From: Sphingopyxis sp. H053
GTDB taxonomy: Bacteria > Pseudomonadota > Alphaproteobacteria > Sphingomonadales > Sphingomonadaceae
NCBI RefSeq assembly: GCF_001468225.1
Contig: NZ_LNRU01000004.1
Span: forward strand, 395,477-459,476
Length of the DNA stretch: 64,000 nt
Direction of reading: 5' to 3'
Shown here: positions 1 to 8,402 of the stretch, piece after piece
Numbering within the stretch: the stretch's first letter is position 1
How the letters are laid out: every line of letters starts with the position of its first letter
Notes under the pieces: generated by a model
What the model was told of the DNA's origin: nothing
Seen by the model: the letters and a program-made list of their open reading frames with translations, nothing else
Database searches by the model: none
Program-made: the position numbers and the translations under genes

Positions 1-539
1 ACCTGCTGGAAAGCCGCGTTGAACGACCGCACGCTGCCAAAACCCGCCGCCAGCGCGATGTCGGTCATGCCCAGGTCGGTGGTATCGATCAGTCGCTTCG
101 CGCGCTGGATGCGCGCGGTGCGCGCGGCGGCCAGCGGTGTGGTGTCGAGATGGCGGCGGAACAGCCGCGTCAGGTGGCGGGCGCCGATGCCGAGCCGCCC
201 GGCCAGCGCCTCGACGTCTGCTTCGTCGAGCGCGCCGTCCTCGATCAGCCGCAGCGCGCGATCGACGGTCGCGCGGGTGCCGTTCCACGCCGGCGAGCGC
301 GGCGCCGTCTCCGGCCGGCAGCGAAGGCAGGGGCGAAAGCCCGCTCGCTCGGCCGCCGCAGCGCTGCGATAATAGCTGACGTTGCGCGAGAGCGGCTGGC
401 GCACCGGGCAGACCGGGCGGCAATAGATGCCGGTCGATTTGACCGCGATGAAGATAATTCCGTCATAGGCCGGATCGCGCGCATAGCGCACCCGTTCGCA
501 CAGCGCGAAATCGAGGTCGGGTTCGTCGGGCGGCGTCAT
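1..539 (-). CDS. Ada-like methylphosphotriester/AraC-type DNA repair regulator (partial)
   Basis: Only the first ~179 residues are inside the window; the gene runs off the left edge. The N-terminus shows the Ada zinc-binding methylphosphotriester domain: GIYCRPVC at about residues 37-44 and FRPCLRC near 68-74 supply the four cysteines that bind Zn, one of which accepts the methyl group in E. coli Ada. An AraC-type helix-turn-helix follows (RHLTRLFRRHL; then FGSVRSFNAAFQQ at the edge). In the family this couples sensing of DNA methylation damage to activation of repair genes. The missing C-terminus decides whether this is Ada (methyltransferase) or the Ada-AlkA fusion (3-methyladenine glycosylase); it cannot be told here. 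The start is the ATG at 539, divergent from the SRPBCC gene. Confidence 0.85.
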   Translation of the reverse strand, partial: MTPPDEPDLDFALCERVRYARDPAYDGIIFIAVKSTGIYCRPVCPVRQPLSRNVSYYRSAAAAERAGFRPCLRCRPETAPRSPAWNGTRATVDRALRLIEDGALDEADVEALAGRLGIGARHLTRLFRRHLDTTPLAAARTARIQRAKRLIDTTDLGMTDIALAAGFGSVRSFNAAFQQ

Positions 540-664
540 GCGCCCTTTATACGGAAATCGGCCGCGCTTGTCCGGGGGTGTCGGTGACCGCGTCCGATTC
601 CTGCCAGCGATGGCGCGGCGACGCCGCTATCATCGGCGGCATATCCAGAGCAGGAGCAAGCCCG

Positions 665-1075
665 ATGGCCTCGATCCACCACGACATCTTCATTGCCGCC
701 GACCCCGCCACGATCTGGGACGCCGCGCGCGACGTCGGCCGGCTCCACGACCGGCTCGTCCCCGGGTTCGTCGCTGCCACCGAAATGCTCGAAGGCGATG
801 GCGCGCCGGTACGCCGTGTCACCTTTGCGAACGGCGCGGTGGCCGACGAAACGATCGTCTCGGTCGACGACGACCGCCGCCGCCTCGTCTGGGCGATCAA
901 GGCGTTTGACCATCATAATGGCGTGCTCGAAGTCGCCGGGGCCGAAGGCGGCGCGCGCGTGCGCTGGACCGCCGACATCTTGCCCGATGCGCTCGTGCAG
1001 CAGGTCGCGCCGATGATGGCAGAGGGGCTCGCGCGCATGAAGGCGCATATGGAGCGCGTGCGCGTCGACAGCTGA
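665..1075 (+). CDS. SRPBCC family protein
   Basis: A 136-residue protein of the START/Bet v1-like SRPBCC fold: an N-terminal strand [19 protein letters not shown], the typical opening of polyketide-cyclase/AHSA1-like proteins, and a C-terminal long helix ([20 protein letters not shown]). These proteins form a hydrophobic ligand pocket; no ligand can be predicted. The ATG at 665 was chosen because AGGAGC lies about 10 nt upstream and the fold begins at once; an upstream GTG at 578 would add an unrelated low-complexity stretch. It ends 38 bp before trmD and could be cotranscribed with it. Confidence 0.8.
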   Translation: MASIHHDIFIAADPATIWDAARDVGRLHDRLVPGFVAATEMLEGDGAPVRRVTFANGAVADETIVSVDDDRRRLVWAIKAFDHHNGVLEVAGAEGGARVRWTADILPDALVQQVAPMMAEGLARMKAHMERVRVDS

Positions 1076-1113
1076 CGCTTGCCAAGCGGGGGCAGTGGGC
1101 GGCATGGGGTAGC

Positions 1114-1851
1114 ATGACCTTCACCGCCGTCCCCCTGACGCTTTACCCCGACATGTTCCCCGGCCCGCTGGGGCACAGCATGGCGGGGCGCGCGCTCGAA
1201 AGCGGGACGTGGCACTGCGCGCCGGTGCAGATTCGTGACTTTGCGACCGACAAGCATCGCACCGTCGACGACACGCCCGCGGGCGGCGGCGCGGGAATGG
1301 TGCTCAAGGCCGATGTGCTCGGCGCCGCGATCGACCATGCGGTGGCGGCGCATCCGGACCTCCCGATCCTCGCGATGACCCCGCGCGGGGCGCCGATCAC
1401 GCAGGCGCGCGTCCGCCAGCTTTCCGCCGGCCCGGGCGCAATCATCCTCTGCGGCCGCTTCGAGGGATTCGACGAGCGGATTTTCGACGCGCGGCCGATC
1501 GAAGAGGTGTCGATGGGCGACATCATATTGTCGGGCGGCGAGATGGGGGCGCTGTTGCTGCTCGACGCTTGCATTCGGCTGCTTCCCGGCGTAATGGGCG
1601 CGGCTTCAAGCGGTGACGACGAATCGTTCGAAAACGGTTTGCTCGAATATCCGCACTATACCCGGCCCGTAAATTGGGAAGGGCGCACGATCCCCGAAGT
1701 GCTGCGATCGGGGGATCATGCGAAGATCGCGGCCTGGCGGAAACAACAGGCGGAAGATCACACACGGTTACGCAGGCCGGACCTTTGGGAGCGTCATGTC
1801 GATGCTCGGGCCCGACCTGCCTCTGGCGCGCGGCGAAAAGAAAAGGACTAG
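1114..1851 (+). CDS. trmD: tRNA (guanine-N1-)-methyltransferase
   Basis: TrmD makes m1G37 in tRNAs reading CNN codons, using S-adenosylmethionine, and prevents +1 frameshifting. At 245 residues the length is normal. SPOUT/trefoil-knot motifs are visible: [18 protein letters not shown] near the start, [24 protein letters not shown], the SAM-binding [19 protein letters not shown], and the C-terminal YTRPVNWEG segment with the [10 protein letters not shown] tail. rplS starts 5 bp after its stop, the usual trmD-rplS pair. The normally upstream rpsP and rimM are absent; an SRPBCC gene and a divergent ada-like gene take their place. Identification is secure. Confidence 0.97.
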   Translation: MTFTAVPLTLYPDMFPGPLGHSMAGRALESGTWHCAPVQIRDFATDKHRTVDDTPAGGGAGMVLKADVLGAAIDHAVAAHPDLPILAMTPRGAPITQARVRQLSAGPGAIILCGRFEGFDERIFDARPIEEVSMGDIILSGGEMGALLLLDACIRLLPGVMGAASSGDDESFENGLLEYPHYTRPVNWEGRTIPEVLRSGDHAKIAAWRKQQAEDHTRLRRPDLWERHVDARARPASGARRKEKD

Positions 1852-1856
1852 AGGAC

Positions 1857-2234
1857 ATGAACCTCATCCAGACGATCGAAGCCGAAGAAATCGCCAAAGC
1901 GGCGAAGACCATTCCGACCTTCCGTCCCGGCGACACGCTGAAAGTCGGCGTGAAGGTGGTCGAAGGCGAACGCACCCGCGTCCAGAATTTCGAAGGCGTG
2001 TGCATCGCACGCTCGAACAAGGGCATGGGCTCCAACTTCACCGTGCGCAAAATGTCGTTCGGCGAAGGTGTCGAGCGCGTGTTCCCGCTCTATTCGCCCA
2101 ACATCGACTCGATTACCGTCATCCGCAAGGGTGCCGTGCGTCGTGCGAAGCTGTACTATCTTCGTGGCCGCACTGGTAAATCGGCGCGTATTGCGGAGCG
2201 CCGCGAATACCGGTCGGAAGCCGGCGAAGGCTAA
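1857..2234 (+). CDS. rplS: 50S ribosomal protein L19
   Basis: L19 sits at the 30S-50S interface. The 125-residue product has the family core: [26 protein letters not shown], the [20 protein letters not shown] block and the [16 protein letters not shown]-terminus. The ATG at 1857 lies 5 bp after the trmD stop with AGAGGAC just before it. A short basic/acidic tail ([12 protein letters not shown]) follows the core, as in other alphaproteobacteria. A strong intrinsic terminator begins about 40 bp downstream, so the trmD-rplS transcript probably ends here. Confidence 0.98.
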   Translation: MNLIQTIEAEEIAKAAKTIPTFRPGDTLKVGVKVVEGERTRVQNFEGVCIARSNKGMGSNFTVRKMSFGEGVERVFPLYSPNIDSITVIRKGAVRRAKLYYLRGRTGKSARIAERREYRSEAGEG

Positions 2235-2271
2235 GGAGAGCTTCTCTCACCCAAAGCCGAAACAGCTTTCA

Positions 2272-2316
2272 AAAACGACCGGTTCCGCCAACAGGCAGAG
2301 CCGGTCGTTTTCTTTT
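2272..2316 (+). terminator. Rho-independent terminator after rplS
   Basis: Arms AAAACGACCGG (2272-2282) and CCGGTCGTTTT (2301-2311) pair perfectly over 11 bp with an 18-nt loop and run into TTTTCTTTT. It lies directly downstream of rplS. Confidence 0.9.
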
Positions 2317-2332
2317 GGGCAAAGCGAATTTC

Positions 2333-2944
2333 ATGCAGCAGTCCGTCCTCCCGTTCCAGCCGACGCGGCGCGCCTTTCTTGGCGCGGTGCTCGCATTCGG
2401 CGTGTCGGGCGAGGCGGTGGCGCTCACCAATGCGCAGCGCATCGTCGCGGCGGCGCGGCGGCAGGTCGGCGTGACGCTGTCCTATGATCCGGCCTATACC
2501 GTGCTGCGCTTCCCGAACGGCGATGTCGACCGCGCGAAGGGCGTTTGCACCGATGTCGTGATCCGCGCCTTCCGCGATGCGCTCGGCGCCGACCTGCAGG
2601 CGCTTGTAAATGCCGACATGCGCGCCAATTTTGCAGCCTATCCGAAGAATTGGGGATTGGGGCGCCCCGACCGCAACATCGACCATCGCCGGGTGCCCAA
2701 CCTCGCGACCTATTGGCGGCGGCAGGGCGCCTCGCTGCCCGTAACGACCAATCCCGCCGACTGGCGCCCGGGCGACATCTTCACCGCGATGGTGGGTGGC
2801 CGTCTGCCGCACACCGGCATCGTGTCCGACCGCAAGGATACGACCGGCGTGCCGCTCGTCCTCCACAATATCGGTGGCGGGACGCGCGAGGAGGATGCGC
2901 TGTTCGACCACAAGCTGACCGGCCATTTCCGCTGGAAAGTCTGA
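2333..2944 (+). CDS. DUF1287 domain-containing secreted protein
   Basis: A 203-residue protein with an N-terminal signal (PTRRAFLGAVLAFGVSGEAVA, with a twin-arginine-like RRAFLG) followed by a DUF1287 domain. The domain resembles NlpC/P60-type papain-fold amidases: a candidate catalytic Cys in DRAKGVCTDVVIRAFRDAL, and His residues in LPHTGIVSD and VLHNIGGGT. A periplasmic role on cell wall or peptide substrates is an inference; DUF1287 has no established reaction that I know of. The ATG at 2333 is preferred over a TTG at 2315, because the latter lies inside the rplS terminator. Confidence 0.85.
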   Translation: MQQSVLPFQPTRRAFLGAVLAFGVSGEAVALTNAQRIVAAARRQVGVTLSYDPAYTVLRFPNGDVDRAKGVCTDVVIRAFRDALGADLQALVNADMRANFAAYPKNWGLGRPDRNIDHRRVPNLATYWRRQGASLPVTTNPADWRPGDIFTAMVGGRLPHTGIVSDRKDTTGVPLVLHNIGGGTREEDALFDHKLTGHFRWKV

Positions 2945-2991
2945 ATTATCGTAACGTTTTCAACCGAGTTCTTGCCTTGAGGAGTGAGTAA

Positions 2992-4017
2992 ATGGGTTAT
3001 CGTATCGTTGTCGCCGGAGCCACGGGCAATGTCGGGCGCGAAGTGCTCGCCATTCTCGCCGAGCGCGAATTTCCGATCGACGAACTGGCAGCGGTTGCAT
3101 CGTCGCGCAGCCAGGGCACCGACGTCGAAATCGGCGACAGCGGCCGCACCGTCAAATGCCAGAATATCGACAACTTCGACTGGGCCGGCTGGGACATGGC
3201 GATTTTCGCGATCGGCAGCGACGCGACCGCGATCCACGCGCCGAAGGCTGCCGCGGCGGGCTGCGTCGTGATCGACAACTCGTCGCTCTATCGCATGGAC
3301 CCCGACGTGCCGCTGATCGTGCCCGAGGTGAACCCCGATGCGATCGACGGCTATACCAAGCGCAACATCATCGCGAACCCGAACTGCTCGACCGCGCAGA
3401 TGGTCGTCGCGCTGAAGCCGCTGCACGACGCTGCCAAGATCAAGCGCGTCGTCGTCTCGACCTATCAGTCGGTGTCGGGTGCGGGCAAGTCGGGCATGGA
3501 CGAACTGTGGAACCAGACGCGCCAGATCTTCGTCGGCGACGAGAAGGACATCCAGAAGTTCACCAAGCAGATCGCCTTCAATGTCATCCCGCACATCGAC
3601 AAATTCCTCGACGACGGCTCGACCAAGGAAGAGTGGAAGATGGTCGTCGAAACGAAGAAGATCCTCGATCCGAAGATCAAGGTCACCGCGACCTGCGTCC
3701 GCGTCCCCGTCTTCGTCGGCCACTCGGAAGCGATCAACATCGAGATGGAAGACGAGCTGTCGGCCGAGGATGCGCAGCGCATCCTGCGCGAAGCCCCCGG
3801 CGTCGTGCTCCACGACAAGCGCGAGGACGGCGGCTATATCACCCCCGTCGAATGCGTCGGCGATTTCGCGACCTTCGTGTCGCGCGTGCGTGAGGACCCG
3901 ACGGTCGAAAACGGCCTCAACCTCTGGTGCGTCAGCGACAACCTCCGCAAGGGCGCGGCGCTGAACGCGGTGCAGATTGCTGAGCTGCTCGGCCGCCGGC
4001 ACCTCAAGAAGGGCTGA
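2992..4017 (+). CDS. asd: Aspartate-semialdehyde dehydrogenase
   Basis: Asd reduces L-aspartyl-4-phosphate to aspartate semialdehyde with NADPH, the branch point to diaminopimelate/lysine, threonine and methionine. The 341-residue product shows the N-terminal nucleotide-binding motif VAGATGNVGREVL, the active-site Cys132 in NPNCSTAQ, the STYQSVSGAGKSGMDEL segment and the RVPVFVGHSEAINIE motif carrying the catalytic His. The start follows GAGGAG by about 8 nt. The gene is monocistronic here, followed by a hairpin repeat. Confidence 0.97.
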   Translation: MGYRIVVAGATGNVGREVLAILAEREFPIDELAAVASSRSQGTDVEIGDSGRTVKCQNIDNFDWAGWDMAIFAIGSDATAIHAPKAAAAGCVVIDNSSLYRMDPDVPLIVPEVNPDAIDGYTKRNIIANPNCSTAQMVVALKPLHDAAKIKRVVVSTYQSVSGAGKSGMDELWNQTRQIFVGDEKDIQKFTKQIAFNVIPHIDKFLDDGSTKEEWKMVVETKKILDPKIKVTATCVRVPVFVGHSEAINIEMEDELSAEDAQRILREAPGVVLHDKREDGGYITPVECVGDFATFVSRVREDPTVENGLNLWCVSDNLRKGAALNAVQIAELLGRRHLKKG

Positions 4018-4031
4018 AAGTAGAGTTGGTG

Positions 4032-4133
4032 TGCCCCTGCGAAGGCAGGGGCCCATCACCTAAGGTTCCGGCACCATGCCGCGGTTCTTTTGAGTCGCGA
4101 CGGCGGGAGATGGACCCCTGCCTTCGCAGGGGT
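4032..4133. repeat. Intergenic inverted repeat (CCCCTGC-GAAG-GCAGGGG family)
   Basis: Two short hairpins, CCCCTGC/GCAGGGG at 4034-4051 and again at 4115-4132, are inverted relative to each other, so GAAGGCAGGGG and CCCCTGCCTTC also pair across the unit. A related element with C instead of T (CCCCCGC/GCGGGGG) occurs at 55695-55772. It looks like a REP/BIME-type repeat and may serve as the asd transcription end. Confidence 0.8.
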
Positions 4134-4185
4134 ACGGCTTCGCGGCATCTCGACTTCGCTCGATGCGAACGGATAAGAGGGGCGG

Positions 4186-4965
4186 ATGACCAGCCCCTAC
4201 GCCTTCACCCACGCCCTCTGCCGCGCCCCCGCCCGTTCGGCGGTCAAGGGCATCCGCGCCAACGGCGGTCCCGACCCCGACTTCGCCGTCCTCGCCGCCG
4301 AACATGAATCCTATGCCGGCGCGCTCCGCGACCTCGGCCTCGCCGTCGAAGTCCTGCCGCCGCTCGACGATTTCCCCGACGCGCTGTTCACCGAAGACGT
4401 CGCGCTGACCTTTCCCGAGGGCGCGATCTTGCTTCGCCCCGGCGCACCGAGCCGCGCGGGCGAAGTGGCGCATATCCGCGAGGCGCTCGCGGCGCGCCAC
4501 GCCACTGTGCTCGAAATGACCGGCCCCGGCCATGTCGACGGCGGCGATGTGCTGCGCCTTGCCGACCGCGTGATTATCGGCCTGTCCGACCGCACCGACC
4601 GCGCGGGCGCCATCGAACTCGCGGCTTTGCTCGATCGGCTCGGTTATCGCGCCCAGATCGCGGTCACGCCCGCGGGCGTGCTCCATTTCAAGACCGGCTG
4701 CAGCCTGATCGACGAAAGCACGATCCTCGCCGTACCCGCGATGCGTGACTGTCCCGAGTTTGCCGGTCTCGAGGTCGTGCTGACTCCGCCCGGCGAAGAG
4801 GGGGCGGCGAATATCCTGCGCGTGCGCGATACCGTCCTCATCGGCGCGCGCTGGCTGGCGACGCAGGCGATGCTGGCGGCGCGCGACGTATCTTTCCGCC
4901 CGCTGCCGACCGACCAGATCGCGCGCATCGACGCCGGGCTCAGCTGCATGTCGCTGCGCTGGTGA
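4186..4965 (+). CDS. ddaH: Dimethylarginine dimethylaminohydrolase (DDAH family)
   Basis: Predicted to hydrolyse N-omega-methylated arginines to citrulline and (di)methylamine. The 259-residue protein fits the pentein/amidinotransferase fold: FPDALFTEDVAL, GHVDGGDVL, the catalytic His167 in GVLHFKTGCSLID, and the nucleophilic Cys254 in LSCMSLRW at the extreme C-terminus, the same arrangement as Pseudomonas DDAH (His162/Cys249). Arginine deiminase is less likely because of the short length and the position of the Cys. The ATG at 4186 follows AGAGGGGCGG. No neighbouring arginine catabolic genes are seen. Confidence 0.88.
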   Translation: MTSPYAFTHALCRAPARSAVKGIRANGGPDPDFAVLAAEHESYAGALRDLGLAVEVLPPLDDFPDALFTEDVALTFPEGAILLRPGAPSRAGEVAHIREALAARHATVLEMTGPGHVDGGDVLRLADRVIIGLSDRTDRAGAIELAALLDRLGYRAQIAVTPAGVLHFKTGCSLIDESTILAVPAMRDCPEFAGLEVVLTPPGEEGAANILRVRDTVLIGARWLATQAMLAARDVSFRPLPTDQIARIDAGLSCMSLRW

Positions 4966-5107
4966 CGCATCGAAAATCGCTGTCCTACAATATCTTGCTG
5001 CATTAGGTCTTCGGCATGATGAAAGCCCTGACGCCGCGCCCGATACATGCATTTGCGAGTGAAGTTAGGCAGTTTTCCGCCATTTCTGTCTCGGCGGATT
5101 TCGATCG

Positions 5108-5737
5108 ATGACGGCCGGTTCGGCGCCCCCCAAAACGCAAAGGCCGCTGATCGGCCTGCTCCTTGCGCTCCTCCTCCTCGCGCAGATCGACCAGCCCTAT
5201 CCCGAGGTCGCGCTGCTCCAGCATATCCCGACGATGCTGCTGATCGTTGCGGCGCCCTGGCTGCTCCGCCGCTGGCCGCTATCGACGCCCGCCGTCGCGT
5301 GCATCGTCGCCTTCATGGCGCTCCACACGCTCGGCGGGCGCTACGCCTACAGCAATGTCCCCTATGACGACTGGGCGCGCGCGCTGACCGGCACCAGCCT
5401 CTCCGACACCTTCGGGTGGACGCGCAACCATTATGACCGGCTCGTCCATTTCGCCTTCGGCGCGCTGTCGGTCATCCCCGTCGCCGAAGTCGCACGGCGC
5501 TGGGGTGGTCTCGGCCCGCGCGGTGCGGCCTTAACCGTGCTTGGTTGGGTCTTGGCGATCTCAAGCCTCTACGAAATCTTCGAATGGCTGCTCACCATCG
5601 TCGCGGCGGGCGAAACCGCCGATCGCTACAACGGGCAGCAAGGCGATATCTGGGACGCGCAAAAGGATATGGCGCTGGCAACGCTCGGTGCGATATTGGG
5701 GATGGCGATGGGGCCGATCGTCGGAAACAGGAGATAG
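5108..5737 (+). CDS. DUF2238 family integral membrane protein
   Basis: A 209-residue membrane protein related to E. coli YjdF (DUF2238). About five or six hydrophobic segments are visible, with family-conserved stretches FGWTRNHYDRLVHFAFG, LYEIFEWLL and GQQGDIWDAQKDMALATLGAILGM. The charged motifs within membrane segments (NHYDRLVHF; YEIFEW; DIWDAQKD) could form a polar site, but no function is established. Two bases separate its stop from the start of the next lipoprotein gene, so the two are probably cotranscribed. Confidence 0.85.
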   Translation: MTAGSAPPKTQRPLIGLLLALLLLAQIDQPYPEVALLQHIPTMLLIVAAPWLLRRWPLSTPAVACIVAFMALHTLGGRYAYSNVPYDDWARALTGTSLSDTFGWTRNHYDRLVHFAFGALSVIPVAEVARRWGGLGPRGAALTVLGWVLAISSLYEIFEWLLTIVAAGETADRYNGQQGDIWDAQKDMALATLGAILGMAMGPIVGNRR

Positions 5738-5739
5738 GC

Positions 5740-6345
5740 ATGCGCAAGTTCACGACCCTCGCGATGGTAGCGCTGCTCGCCGCGTGCAAACCCGCCGCCG
5801 AAAAGGCCCCCGTCGACGCCGATCCCGTCGCTCCCACGGTGCCCGAGGCGAAGGCCGACGGGCCGAACGCGGCGACCACCGCGGTCAGCCTCGACGGCGA
5901 GGGGCTGCGCTTCGTCGACACGAACAGCGGCAAGACCAGCCTGCTCGCCTTCGGCGTCCCGCGCGCACAGGCGGAGGCCGCGCTCGCCAATGTCGCGGGC
6001 AAGGAGGACGATCGCAGCACCAACGCCGAATGCGGCGCGGGATCGATGGAATTCACGCGCTACGACGCGATGACGCTCAACTTCCAGGACGGCAAATTCG
6101 CCGGCTGGTTCCTCGGCAACGAACCCGGCGCCGACAGCTATTCGACGATGAGCGGCATCGCCATCGGCACGACGCGCGCCAAGGCGAAGGAATCGGTGAC
6201 GATCGTCGACCTCGAGGACAGCACGCTCGGCGAGGAATTCAGCATCGGCACCGGCGACAAGGTCATCGGCGGCATGTTCGCCGCGCCCGGCGACGCGGCA
6301 AAGATCGACGCGTTGTTCGCCGGCACCAACTGCTTCTTCCGCTGA
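5740..6345 (+). CDS. Hypothetical lipoprotein
   Basis: A 201-residue protein with a classic lipoprotein signal: MRKFTTLAMVALLAACKPA, with the lipobox LAAC placing the lipidated Cys at residue 16. The mature part starts with an Ala/Pro/Asp-rich linker and continues as a globular domain with two cysteines (NAECGAG; GTNCFFR at the C-terminus) that could form a disulfide. I do not recognise a catalytic family. It starts 2 bp after the DUF2238 gene and is followed at once by the GFA-family gene, suggesting one transcript from 5108 to 6802. Confidence 0.75.
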   Translation: MRKFTTLAMVALLAACKPAAEKAPVDADPVAPTVPEAKADGPNAATTAVSLDGEGLRFVDTNSGKTSLLAFGVPRAQAEAALANVAGKEDDRSTNAECGAGSMEFTRYDAMTLNFQDGKFAGWFLGNEPGADSYSTMSGIAIGTTRAKAKESVTIVDLEDSTLGEEFSIGTGDKVIGGMFAAPGDAAKIDALFAGTNCFFR

Positions 6346-6346
6346 T

Positions 6347-6802
6347 ATGGCGCGGGAAATCACCGGTGGCTGCCGCTGCGGCCAACTGCGTTACAGCTTC
6401 GAGCAGGACGGGCCGCTCCTCAACTATTGCTGCCATTGCCTCGATTGCCAGAAATCGACCGCGAGCGCCTTTGCCGATCAGCTGATCGTATCGACCGACG
6501 CTTTGACACTGACCGGGCGAAGCGTGACCTTTTCGACCGAGCGCCCGTCGGGCGGGACGACGAACAACCAGCATTACCCCGACTGTTTCAGCCGCGTGTG
6601 CAACGCGAACACCGTCTATCCCGCGATGACGATCGTGCGCGCCGGCACACTCGACGATCCGTCGGGGCTGGAGCCTTTCGCGCACATCTGGGTCAAGCGA
6701 AAGCGTGGATGGATCACAATCGCTGAAGGCGTGCCGACCTTCGACAAAAGCCCCGATCCGATGGAGTTCATGCGCTTTGCAACGGAGCGACGCGGCGCCT
6801 GA
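6347..6802 (+). CDS. GFA/CENP-V family zinc protein
   Basis: A 151-residue member of the GFA (glutathione-dependent formaldehyde-activating) fold. Zinc ligands are visible in GGCRCGQLRY and YCCHCLDCQKSTASAFADQ. The usual second-site motif FCxxCG is altered: here the sequence reads DCFSRVCNANTVY, so one Cys of that pair is replaced by Ser, with a Cys displaced two positions upstream. Most family members are not proven formaldehyde-activating enzymes, so a specific reaction should not be assumed. It starts 1 nt after the lipoprotein stop and converges with emrB, with only 4 bp between stops. Confidence 0.85.
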   Translation: MAREITGGCRCGQLRYSFEQDGPLLNYCCHCLDCQKSTASAFADQLIVSTDALTLTGRSVTFSTERPSGGTTNNQHYPDCFSRVCNANTVYPAMTIVRAGTLDDPSGLEPFAHIWVKRKRGWITIAEGVPTFDKSPDPMEFMRFATERRGA

Positions 6803-6806
6803 TGCG

Positions 6807-8396
6807 TCAGTGCCCCATATCCGCCGCCGACGCCTTCGGCCCGCCCGGCTTCGGCGGGCGTAGCAGCAGCACCAGCGGCACCGACGCGAGCGTCACCCAC
6901 ATCATCGCCCAGAAATCGTCGATATAGGCGATCATCGCCGCCTGCCGGTTGATCTCCGCATTGACCATCGCCAGCGCCGCGTCGCCCGCGATGCCGAAGC
7001 GGTCCGCGGTCGACGGATCGAGCAGGGCGACCGAGCTGTTGGTGACATGCGCCGCCAGATCCGCGTGGCTCCGCTGGATGTTCGACCCGAGCAGGGTGGT
7101 GACGATCGAGATGCCGACCGACGCGCCGAGGCTGCGGAACAGGTTGAGCAGGCTCGACCCGTCGGTGCGATATTGCGGCTGGATCGTCGCGAACGCCATG
7201 GTGTTCAAGGGAATGAAGATCAGCCCCATGCCGAGACCCTGCACCAGCCCGCTGATGATCACCGGCTGCATCCCCATCGCGAGCGACCAGTGGCTCATCT
7301 GCCATAACGAATAGGCCGCGGTGAGGAGCCCGGTGCCGACCAGCCAGCGCGCGTCGATCTTGCCGAGCAACTGCCCCGCGACCCACATGCTCGCAAGGAT
7401 GCCGATCCCGCGCAGCGCGAGCGCGACCCCGGTATCGATCACCGGCCAGCCGAACAGATTCTGCAGCATCGGCGGCAGCAACGCCATCGACGCGAACATC
7501 ACGACGCCGATCACGACCATGAACCCCATCGCGGTGACGAGGTTGCGGTCGGCGAGCATCTTGCGGCTGAACAGCGGCGCGCGCGCGGTGAACATATGGA
7601 CGATGAACATCCACAGGCAGGAGACGGCGACGCCGAGCTCGATCCAGATTTCGATGCTGTCGAACCAGTCCTGATGCGCGCCGCGGTCGAGCATCAGTTG
7701 GAGCGCGGCGAGACCGAGCGCGAGCATCGAAAAACCGAACAGGTCGAAGCGCCGTGTGACGCTTCGCGTCTTGGGCAGCAGCGCCCACATCATCGCGAGC
7801 GTGATGAGCCCGACGGGCAGGTTGACGTAAAAGACCCAGCGCCAGTTGACGCTTTCGGTCAGCCAGCCGCCCAATATCGGGCCCAGGATCGGCCCGATCA
7901 TAATCCCCATGCCCCAGATCGACATCGCGCGCGCGTGGCGTTCGGGCGGATTGATGTCGAGCATCACCGACTGCGACAGCGGTCCGATGAAGGCCGCGCT
8001 GACCCCCTGAAGGAAACGGAAGGCGACCATCTGCTCGAGCGTCTGCGCGGCGCCGCACGCCATCGACGCGACGATGAAGCCCGCGACCGCGGCCATGAAC
8101 AATTCGCGCCGCCCGATCCGGTCGGCGAGCCAGCCGGTGATCGGCATCGCGACCGCCGATGCGAGGATATAGCTCGTCAGCACCCACGTCACCGTCTCGC
8201 TCGTCGCGCCCAATGCCGACTGCATATGCGGGATCGCGACGTTGGCGATCGTCGTGTCGAGGATCTGCATGATCGACGCGCCCATGACGGCGACGGTCAG
8301 CAGCCCGCGATAGCGCACGCGTTCGTGCAGCGGGATCGACTCGTCGTCGGGGAGCGCCGCGGCCGACGGCCGGCGGGGGAGGGCATTGCTCGCCAC
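6807..8396 (-). CDS. emrB: DHA2 family drug:H+ antiporter, EmrB/QacA type
   Basis: A 529-residue major facilitator with about 14 predicted membrane helices, the DHA2/EmrB size. Family motifs include DTTIANVAIPHMQSALG in the first helix region, WVLTSYILASAVAMPITGWLADRIGRRELF (motif A) and GPILGPILGGWLTESVNWRWVFYVNLPVG (motif C region and following loop). It should export hydrophobic compounds across the inner membrane with EmrA. Translation probably starts at a GTG at 8396, 6 bp after the emrA stop, with AAGG upstream; no ATG lies near in frame. Final gene of a marR-emrA-emrB operon. Confidence 0.93.
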   Translation of the reverse strand: MASNALPRRPSAAALPDDESIPLHERVRYRGLLTVAVMGASIMQILDTTIANVAIPHMQSALGATSETVTWVLTSYILASAVAMPITGWLADRIGRRELFMAAVAGFIVASMACGAAQTLEQMVAFRFLQGVSAAFIGPLSQSVMLDINPPERHARAMSIWGMGIMIGPILGPILGGWLTESVNWRWVFYVNLPVGLITLAMMWALLPKTRSVTRRFDLFGFSMLALGLAALQLMLDRGAHQDWFDSIEIWIELGVAVSCLWMFIVHMFTARAPLFSRKMLADRNLVTAMGFMVVIGVVMFASMALLPPMLQNLFGWPVIDTGVALALRGIGILASMWVAGQLLGKIDARWLVGTGLLTAAYSLWQMSHWSLAMGMQPVIISGLVQGLGMGLIFIPLNTMAFATIQPQYRTDGSSLLNLFRSLGASVGISIVTTLLGSNIQRSHADLAAHVTNSSVALLDPSTADRFGIAGDAALAMVNAEINRQAAMIAYIDDFWAMMWVTLASVPLVLLLRPPKPGGPKASAADMGH

Positions 8397-8402
8397 GGGA
8401 CC

